DNA of 9,349 nt, taken from contig JARBUP010000098.1 of NCBI GenBank assembly GCA_029239575.1, forward strand, positions 1 through 9,349. The letters run 5' to 3'. The position numbers and the translations under genes were made by a program. This DNA comes from Bacillota bacterium (GTDB lineage: Bacteria > Bacillota > Clostridia > Tissierellales > Sedimentibacteraceae). Of this stretch, positions 1 through 4,510 are shown one piece after another; position 1 is the first letter of the stretch; each line of letters opens with the position of its first letter. The notes under the pieces are model-generated. The model saw only the letters and a list, made by a program, of their open reading frames with translations. It did not search any database and was not told the DNA's origin.

Positions 1-136
1 GTTGTTCATTTTGATTTTCATTGATTGGTTCTTTGTCATCACCATTAGAAATTGCTTTAAATGCTGCTATTATAATAATTATTAATGCAAATATTACTAT
101 TATGGATTTATTATTCTTTCGTTTCTTTTTTTTCAT
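1..136 (-). CDS. Small membrane-anchored protein of unknown function, N-terminal part (runs off the left edge)
   Basis: Only the first 45 codons are present. The ATG at 136-134 has a good Shine-Dalgarno, AGGTGG (complement of 145-150), eight bases upstream, so the start is well supported. The visible protein begins with a very basic stretch (MKKKKRKNNK), then a hydrophobic segment at about residues 11-27 rich in Ile, Val and Ala, then a polar acidic Asn/Glu/Gln-rich stretch. This pattern fits a single N-terminal membrane anchor (N-in, positively charged inside) with the rest of the protein outside the cell. There is no lipobox Cys in the visible part. It lies 40 bp after the rimI stop on the same strand with no terminator between, so it is probably the distal gene of the tsaE-tsaB-rimI transcript. 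In many Bacillota tsaD follows rimI, but a poly-Lys membrane anchor is not a TsaD start. I do not recognise the family. Confidence 0.7.
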   Translation of the reverse strand, partial: MKKKKRKNNKSIIVIFALIIIIIAAFKAISNGDDKEPINENQNEQ

Positions 137-176
137 TTTATTTGCCACCTTTATTTTGAATAGTTATTTTATGTTA

Positions 177-617
177 TTATACTGTTTTCCACATTATTAT
201 TGCGTTTTCAGTTGGCATATGATAATAATTCGGTCGTATACCAGCTGATTTAAAACCATATTTTTCATATACCCTTATGGCTTCGTAATTAGATTCTCTA
301 ACTTCTAATGTTAAATTGTTAATTTCAGAGCATTTACATACCCCTATTATTTTTTCTATTAGTAATGATGCAATTCCCCTATTCCTATATTCAGGCAAAA
401 CTGCTACATTTGTAATATGCCCTTCATCACATATTTTCCACATTCCCATGTAGCCAACTATTTTATCATCCACAGTTGCACACTGATAATAAGATAAATT
501 ATTTAATAGTTCTTTTGTAAAAGTATCTTTTGACCATGGCATGGAAAAACATATTCTATCAATTCCGGCAACAACTTCCACATCGTTTAAATTCATGCTT
601 CTGATTTTTACTTCCAT
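177..617 (-). CDS. rimI: Ribosomal protein S18-alanine N-acetyltransferase (GNAT family)
   Basis: A 146-residue GNAT acetyltransferase of normal RimI length. RimI transfers acetyl from acetyl-CoA to the N-terminal alanine of ribosomal protein bS18. Visible motifs are the acetyl-CoA pyrophosphate loop at residues 71-84 (VAVLPEYRNRGIAS, carrying R-x-x-G-x-A) and the RimI block LEVRESN (104-110) followed by VYEKYGF (116-122). Family knowledge from Salmonella RimI assigns catalytic Glu103 and Tyr115, which match Glu105 and Tyr117 here. The C-terminal RPNYY...ENAIIMWK (128-144) is also typical. The start at 617 is preceded by a G-run (complement of 628-632) at ten bases, a weaker ribosome site than its neighbours have. 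It lies 49 bp after tsaB on the same strand with no terminator, the usual tsaE-tsaB-rimI order. The family call is secure. That bS18 is the true substrate is inferred from context, because GNAT substrates drift. Confidence 0.93.
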   Translation of the reverse strand: MEVKIRSMNLNDVEVVAGIDRICFSMPWSKDTFTKELLNNLSYYQCATVDDKIVGYMGMWKICDEGHITNVAVLPEYRNRGIASLLIEKIIGVCKCSEINNLTLEVRESNYEAIRVYEKYGFKSAGIRPNYYHMPTENAIIMWKTV

Positions 618-666
618 TAAATATAAACCCCCATTTTAATAATATAATATATCATATTACATTATA

Positions 667-1356
667 TTACTTAACGTTTCTTTCTGCTTGCGATAAACGC
701 AAATATTTAGGCGTAAAATTTGAAGATGACTCAGTTTTATTTTCTGTAGCCATTTCATTGGCAATAAAAGCTAATGAAGAAGATTTTAATAAATTAAATT
801 GTTTTGGTGCAAATATTGGTTTTATTTTAAGATTTTCTTCAAAAATATTTTTGTAAATTTCTGAGCCATCTCCATTTAATATGACAGGTTCATTTAATTC
901 ATTAATTATATTAATTAAATCATCAACTGTTGATGGAAATTGTTCTTTAAAAGTTATTACTTTCCCATTTTCCCATTTATAAATTCCTGCATAAATTCTT
1001 TTTGCTTTTGCATCCATAATGGATATAATTTTTTTATCTTCACTGTATACATTTGCAGCTAAGGACATCATGGTAGGCACTGCAGCTATTTTAATATTTA
1101 AAGAATATGCTAAACTTTTAGCTATAGCTGCTCCTATTCTAAGACCTGTATAAGAGCCAGGTCCTTCTGAAATACCTATTAAATTTATTTCTTCTATATT
1201 TATTTGTAAATCTTCAAGCAGTTTTTCTATTAATGGCATCAGCTTTTCTGAATGAGTTTTTTTATGACTTAAAGAATATTCTCCTAAAATAACATCATTT
1301 TCAGAAACTGCACATGAAGCCGTTATGGACGATGATTCAATTGCAAGTATTTTCAT
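667..1356 (-). CDS. tsaB: tRNA N6-threonylcarbamoyladenosine biosynthesis protein TsaB
   Basis: A 229-residue ASKHA-fold (actin/Hsp70-like) protein, close to the 231 residues of E. coli TsaB. TsaB is a non-catalytic scaffold that dimerises with TsaD and, with TsaE, transfers threonylcarbamoyl to A37 of ANN-decoding tRNAs in the cytoplasm. The sequence shows the N-terminal ILAIESSS phosphate-loop-like strand (3-10), the TsaB signature GPGSYTGLRIG (65-75), the MDAKAKRIYAGIY block (114-126) and the C-terminal PKYLRLSQAER (216-226), all characteristic of the family. The start at 1356 has GAGGAG (complement of 1364-1369) seven bases upstream. The reading frame overlaps the end of tsaE by 20 bp, which implies translational coupling and matched amounts of the two proteins. 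TsaD and the carbamoylating enzyme TsaC are not in this window. Identity is secure. Confidence 0.96.
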   Translation of the reverse strand: MKILAIESSSITASCAVSENDVILGEYSLSHKKTHSEKLMPLIEKLLEDLQINIEEINLIGISEGPGSYTGLRIGAAIAKSLAYSLNIKIAAVPTMMSLAANVYSEDKKIISIMDAKAKRIYAGIYKWENGKVITFKEQFPSTVDDLINIINELNEPVILNGDGSEIYKNIFEENLKIKPIFAPKQFNLLKSSSLAFIANEMATENKTESSSNFTPKYLRLSQAERNVK

Positions 1357-1807
1357 TTTTTAGCTCCTCAACTATTTTTTCAAATACTATACCTTTTCCA
1401 GTAACAGAAAAAATCCTAGTATTTTCATCTTCCCCTCTTTGAATATAAATGTTTACTCTTTCTTCAGGAAGCATGTTTTTTATTTTATCAGACCACTCTA
1501 TAATGCATATTCCATCAGAATAAATATAATCATCATAACCTAAATCATACATGTCATCTTCAGATTCTATTCTGTAAACGTCCATGTGATATAAAGGAAA
1601 TTTTCCTTGGTATTCTTTTATTATATTAAAGGTTGGGCTCGTAATATATTCTTTTATACCAAATTCATTAGCAATAAATTGAGTAAGTGTTGTTTTTCCT
1701 GCTCCTAAATCGCCATCAAGGCACAAAACAGTACCACTAAGTAAATTTTCACTTATTATTTTTCCAACTTTTTTTGTATCCTGTAAATTATTTATAGTTA
1801 TTTTCAT
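1337..1807 (-). CDS. tsaE: tRNA threonylcarbamoyladenosine biosynthesis ATPase TsaE
   Basis: A 156-residue P-loop ATPase of normal TsaE length. TsaE binds the TsaB-TsaD complex and hydrolyses ATP to reset it between rounds of t6A synthesis. The Walker A motif GDLGAGKTT is at 32-40, the family block SPTFNIIKEY at 57-66, HMDVYRIE at 74-81 and the IIEWSDKI block at 103-110; the HMDVYR and EW segments are diagnostic of the YjeE/TsaE family. The start at 1807 has AAGGA (complement of 1813-1817) five bases upstream. It is the first gene of the minus-strand operon, with a clear sigma-A promoter about 50 bp upstream (-10 at 1859-1864). Its 3' end overlaps tsaB by 20 bp. The protein ends with a short polar tail (NENTCN). 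Identity is secure. Confidence 0.96.
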   Translation of the reverse strand: MKITINNLQDTKKVGKIISENLLSGTVLCLDGDLGAGKTTLTQFIANEFGIKEYITSPTFNIIKEYQGKFPLYHMDVYRIESEDDMYDLGYDDYIYSDGICIIEWSDKIKNMLPEERVNIYIQRGEDENTRIFSVTGKGIVFEKIVEELKNENTCN

Positions 1808-1858
1808 TTTTGTCCTTCGTATTTATTAATATTTTATAAAATATGTAATCCAATGTAG

Positions 1859-1887
1859 ATTATATATTTTTTGATATTAAAAATCAA
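1859..1887 (-). promoter_or_regulatory. Predicted sigma-A promoter of the tsaE-tsaB-rimI operon
   Basis: On the minus strand there is TTGATT (complement of 1882-1887), a 17-bp spacer and a perfect TATAAT (complement of 1859-1864). Transcription should start near 1852, giving a leader of about 45 nt before the tsaE ATG. The -35 matches four of six consensus bases. It points away from the murC promoter, with about 30 bp between the two -35 boxes, so one regulator bound between them could affect both. In AT-rich DNA a lone TATAAT means little; the exact 17-bp spacing and the location raise confidence. Confidence 0.65.
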
Positions 1888-1914
1888 GGAATAAAAGCAT
1901 GGAACAAAAATTTA

Positions 1915-1943
1915 TTGAACTGACGTTTTATACATGTTATAAT
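1915..1943 (+). promoter_or_regulatory. Predicted strong sigma-A promoter (extended -10) of murC
   Basis: TTGAAC at 1915-1920, a 17-bp spacer and a perfect TATAAT at 1938-1943. The TG at 1935-1936 lies one base before the -10, giving the extended TGnTATAAT form. The predicted start is near 1950, leaving a leader of about 130 nt before the murC ATG. This is the best promoter-like sequence in the window. The long leader and the hairpin starting right at the predicted +1 are described separately. Confidence 0.72.
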
Positions 1944-1950
1944 ATGATGC

Positions 1951-1985
1951 GATTGTACCAGTTTGCGACTTTCTGGTAAACAATC
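1951..1985 (+). promoter_or_regulatory. Inverted repeat / hairpin at the predicted 5' end of the murC transcript
   Basis: GATTG-TACCAG (1951-1961) pairs with CTGGTA-AA-CAATC (1973-1985). This gives an 11-bp stem with a two-base AA bulge and an 11-base loop (1962-1972). It begins one or two bases after the predicted transcription start. As RNA it would be a 5'-terminal stem-loop, a known way of shielding an mRNA from 5'-end decay. As DNA the TACCAG-N11-CTGGTA dyad could instead be an operator downstream of the promoter. No U-run follows, so it is not an intrinsic terminator. The pairing is visible in the sequence; the role is inference. Confidence 0.5.
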
Positions 1986-2080
1986 ATAATATTTTGATTT
2001 AAAATATGTATTAATAATGAATGTATCTGAATAATATTAATATATAAGCAAATTTCGTATATTTGAGGAGAATTTATTTA

Positions 2081-3424
2081 ATGAAGCAATTTAATCATAT
2101 ATATTTTATAGGTATTGGTGGAATAAGCATGAGTTCATTAGCTGAATTAATGCTTGATGAAGGAATTAAAATATCAGGCTCTGACAGAACATCATCCCAT
2201 ATAACTAAAAAACTTGAAAAATTAGGAGTAAAAGTTTTTCCAAGCCATGAAGGGATAAACATTACCCCTGATATAGACTTAGTAGTTTATACTTCTGCTA
2301 TTTCAAATGACAACCCTGAATTATTAAAAGCTCAAGAATTAAATTTACATATTATGGACAGAGCTGAGTTTTTAGGATTTGTAATGAAAAAATTTAACAA
2401 TTCAATTTGCGTATCAGGCACTCATGGAAAAACAACTACAACAGGAATGCTTTCTTCTGTTTTAATCGAAACTGAATTAGAACCAACTATATTCTTAGGT
2501 GGCGAAATGGATTCAATAGGAGGAAATTTTAAAAAAGGTTCATTAAATATGCTTGTAACTGAAGCATGTGAATATAAAAGAAACTTTTTGAAATTCAATC
2601 CTACAATGGAATTAATTTTAAATATTGAAGAAGACCATTTAGATTATTATAAAGATTTAAAAGACATAGAAAATGCCTTCGAAGAATATGCAAATATAAT
2701 ACCTGAAACAGGACATTTAATTGTAAATGTGGAAAATAAACATTTATTTAATAATGTTAAATGTAAAGTAATTACATTTGGTTTAACTGAAGAAGCAGAT
2801 TATTATGCTTCTAATATAAACAACTTCCCTACTCCATCCTTTGATTTAATGTTTGAAGGAAAAAAAATAATGGATATTAACCTTAATGTTTTCGGTGAAC
2901 ATAATATATTAAACTCAATTGCTACAGCTGCAGCATGTTTAATGCTTGGTGTTGATGAAAAAATAATTAAAAAAGGTTTGGAAAACTTTAAAGGAACTCA
3001 TAGAAGATACGAATTTAAATGCACATACAAAAATGCAGCAGTAATAGATGATTATGCTCATCATCCTACTGAAATGAAAACTACTTTAAAAACAGCAAGA
3101 AATTATAGTAATGGAAAAATAATAACCGTATTTCAGCCACACACATATACAAGAACTAAATCTTTATTAAATGATTTTGCAAAAGCATTACAACTTTCTG
3201 ACAAAACAATTTTGCTTGATATATATGCTGCAAGAGAAAAAGATACTGGTATGGTTCATTCAAAAGATTTACTTAATAAAGTTTTAGAATTAAATGCGGA
3301 TTGTGTATATGCTGAAAGTTTCGAAGAAGCTGCATCTTTTATAAAAAATGTAGTTCAAGAAGGCGATACTGTTATAACAATGGGCGCTGGCAATGTTAAT
3401 AAAGTTATAGAATATTTAAATTAA
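2081..3424 (+). CDS. murC: UDP-N-acetylmuramate--L-alanine ligase
   Basis: A 447-residue Mur ligase that joins L-alanine to UDP-MurNAc using ATP, the first amino-acid step of peptidoglycan stem-peptide synthesis in the cytoplasm. The N-terminal Rossmann domain carries FIGIGG (9-14). The central ATPase domain has the P-loop GTHGKTTTT (113-121), EACEY (161-165), the metal-site region EEDHLD (183-188) and GEHN (272-275). The C-terminal domain has HRRYEF (307-312), DDYAHHPTE (323-331) and a QPHTYTRT block. EACEY and HHPTE set MurC apart from MurD, MurE and MurF. Length is slightly below the usual 455-490. I chose the ATG at 2081 because GAGGAG (2065-2070) lies ten bases upstream; an in-frame TTG at 2063 overlaps that site and cannot use it. 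The gene stands alone, away from a dcw cluster, with its own promoter and terminator. Confidence 0.97.
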   Translation: MKQFNHIYFIGIGGISMSSLAELMLDEGIKISGSDRTSSHITKKLEKLGVKVFPSHEGINITPDIDLVVYTSAISNDNPELLKAQELNLHIMDRAEFLGFVMKKFNNSICVSGTHGKTTTTGMLSSVLIETELEPTIFLGGEMDSIGGNFKKGSLNMLVTEACEYKRNFLKFNPTMELILNIEEDHLDYYKDLKDIENAFEEYANIIPETGHLIVNVENKHLFNNVKCKVITFGLTEEADYYASNINNFPTPSFDLMFEGKKIMDINLNVFGEHNILNSIATAAACLMLGVDEKIIKKGLENFKGTHRRYEFKCTYKNAAVIDDYAHHPTEMKTTLKTARNYSNGKIITVFQPHTYTRTKSLLNDFAKALQLSDKTILLDIYAAREKDTGMVHSKDLLNKVLELNADCVYAESFEEAASFIKNVVQEGDTVITMGAGNVNKVIEYLN

Positions 3425-3451
3425 AAAAAGACACGGGGACGTGTCTTTTTT
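3424..3451. terminator. Symmetric bidirectional intrinsic terminator shared by murC and ispA
   Basis: AAAAAAGACACG (3424-3435) pairs perfectly with CGTGTCTTTTTT (3440-3451), a 12-bp stem with loop GGGA (3436-3439). On each strand the stem ends in a T-run, so it can terminate transcription from both sides. It uses the last base of the murC stop codon (3422-3424) and two bases of the ispA stop codon (complement of 3450-3452). The two convergent genes therefore have essentially no spare DNA between them. The loop and inner stem contain GGGGACG, the same core as the GC-rich repeats at 4374-4500. Confidence 0.92.
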
Positions 3452-4343
3452 AATGGTCTCTATTTGTTAGATATTTTGCTAATTCAATTAAATAATTTGC
3501 TTTACTACCAAATATAATTAAACTTTCTATTGCTTCATCACTATATTTTTGAACATGTTCTTTTGCTTGTTCAAGGCCTACATAGGATACGTAAGTTTTT
3601 TTATTATTAGCTTCATCGCTTCCAATAGGCTTTCCGATTAGTTCTTCGGTACCTTCAACATCCAATATGTCATCTTGAATTTGAAATGCAATACCAAGTT
3701 TTTCAGCATAAACACTTAAAGCATTTATTTCTTCTTTGTTTGCGCCACCTAATATAGCTCCAGCTTCAATACTTGATTTAATTATTGCACCTGTTTTTAG
3801 AGAATACATATATTTTAAATCATCTAAATTATGTATTTTTTCTTCTCCAGCCATGTCAACTATTTGCCCACCGATCATTCCTTCAGTTCCAGAAGAATTT
3901 GCTATTATAGAAAGAGCTTTTATAGTTTTATTACAATCTAAACCAGAATTCATAGAAGCTTCAAGTCCAACTTCAAAAGCTTTATTTAATAGACCGTCAC
4001 CTGCTAAAATGGCTATAGCTTCATTATACTTTTTATGGTTGGACAAATTTCCTCTTCTATAATCATCATCATCCATTGCTGGCAAATCATCATGAATTAA
4101 AGAGTATGTATGGATCATTTCCATTGCACATGCAAATGGCATTGCTTTTTCATAATCACTATTAAAAATTTCATAAGCACCTAATAAAAGTATAGGACGA
4201 AGTCTCTTCCCTCCAGACATTAGGCTATAATTCATTGATTCATATATAATATTTTGAGGATTATTATCATTATTTGTTATAATGTTACTTAAATATTTAT
4301 CAACTTCATTAACTTTTTTCAACATCCAATTTTTAAAATCCAT
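3450..4343 (-). CDS. ispA: Polyprenyl synthetase, probable (2E,6E)-farnesyl diphosphate synthase
   Basis: A 297-residue trans-isoprenyl diphosphate synthase that condenses isopentenyl and allylic diphosphates, probably to farnesyl diphosphate, the precursor for undecaprenyl phosphate and quinones. It shows GGKRLRP (44-50, diphosphate binding), the first Asp-rich motif DDLPAMDDDD (85-94) with the two-residue insertion typical of bacterial IspA, preceded by HTYSLIH, and the second motif FQIQDDILD (220-228). A geranylgeranyl diphosphate synthase cannot be excluded by eye. I start at 4343 (MDFKNW...) because AAAGGT (complement of 4351-4356) lies seven bases upstream and the length then matches the family. 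The frame stays open to an ATG at 4505, but those 54 extra codons read through repetitive DNA and are very likely not translated. It follows metH on the same strand and ends at a terminator shared with murC. Confidence 0.93.
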   Translation of the reverse strand: MDFKNWMLKKVNEVDKYLSNIITNNDNNPQNIIYESMNYSLMSGGKRLRPILLLGAYEIFNSDYEKAMPFACAMEMIHTYSLIHDDLPAMDDDDYRRGNLSNHKKYNEAIAILAGDGLLNKAFEVGLEASMNSGLDCNKTIKALSIIANSSGTEGMIGGQIVDMAGEEKIHNLDDLKYMYSLKTGAIIKSSIEAGAILGGANKEEINALSVYAEKLGIAFQIQDDILDVEGTEELIGKPIGSDEANNKKTYVSYVGLEQAKEHVQKYSDEAIESLIIFGSKANYLIELAKYLTNRDH

Positions 4344-4373
4344 ATTTACGACCTTTAAATAATTTTTTGAGAA

Positions 4374-4412
4374 TTTAGGGACGGACCCTTTAAATTTTAG
4401 GGACGGACCCTT
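4374..4412. repeat. Two direct copies of a 17-bp GGGACGG repeat, 22-bp period
   Basis: TTTAGGGACGGACCCTT occurs exactly at 4374-4390 and again at 4396-4412, offset by 22 bp. Each copy has an internal dyad, AGGG-ACGGA-CCCT. Five bases of AT-rich DNA separate them. The G/C content contrasts sharply with the surroundings. They lie 30 bp upstream of the ispA start, just before its ribosome site, in the metH-ispA gap. Similar GGGACGG elements, as I recall, are scattered through some clostridial genomes; I infer a REP-like dispersed family but cannot verify copy number here. Confidence 0.85.
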
Positions 4413-4455
4413 ATTTTTATTGAGTATTTTAAATACTTTTTTACACCATTTAAGC

Positions 4456-4500
4456 GATTTGGGGACGGGGGTTTTGCAGCAAAAGCTCCGTCCCCAAATC
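4456..4500. repeat. 45-nt REP-like inverted repeat with GGGGACGG arms
   Basis: GATTTGGGGACGG (4456-4468) is exactly complementary to 4488-4500. Inside it, G4469-T4487 is a wobble pair, G4470-C4486 pairs, 4471/4485 mismatches, and TTTTG (4472-4476) pairs with CAAAA (4480-4484) around loop CAG. That makes a stem of about 21 positions with one mismatch and one wobble. It begins ten bases past the metH stop. No T-run follows on either strand, so it is not a standard intrinsic terminator. It could still block 3' exonucleases or attenuate transcription into ispA. It shares the GGGACGG core with the direct repeats nearby and resembles a palindromic REP or miniature mobile element. Confidence 0.88.
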
Positions 4501-4510
4501 CCCAAGTTTT

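Noticed and set aside
240..252. 13-base exact match (ACCAGCTGATTTA) with the minus strand of the metF leader
   Set aside because: One 13-base match is about what chance gives within a 9-kb window searched on both strands, and one copy is inside rimI coding sequence.
641..668. AATATAAT / ATTATATT inverted repeat between tsaB and rimI
   Set aside because: It is pure A/T, eight bases, and easily produced by chance at this base composition. There is no G/C clamp or T-run.
2063..2080. An in-frame TTG start for murC six codons upstream of the chosen ATG
   Set aside because: It overlaps the GAGGAG ribosome site that serves the ATG at 2081 and has no site of its own. The conserved N-terminus begins just after 2081.
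3736..4062. Plus-strand open frame of 108 codons inside ispA
   Set aside because: It lies entirely antisense to a well-supported gene, has no ribosome site or recognisable domain, and has the composition expected of a shadow frame.
4423..4442. Palindrome AGTATTTTAAATACT followed by a T-run on the plus strand, terminator-like
   Set aside because: The stem is only about five A/T-rich pairs, and no plus-strand transcript is expected to end there. It lies in a minus-strand intergenic gap.
4456..4500. Palindrome after metH as an intrinsic terminator
   Set aside because: The stem is strong but is not followed by a T-run on the minus strand, so the standard terminator form is not met.
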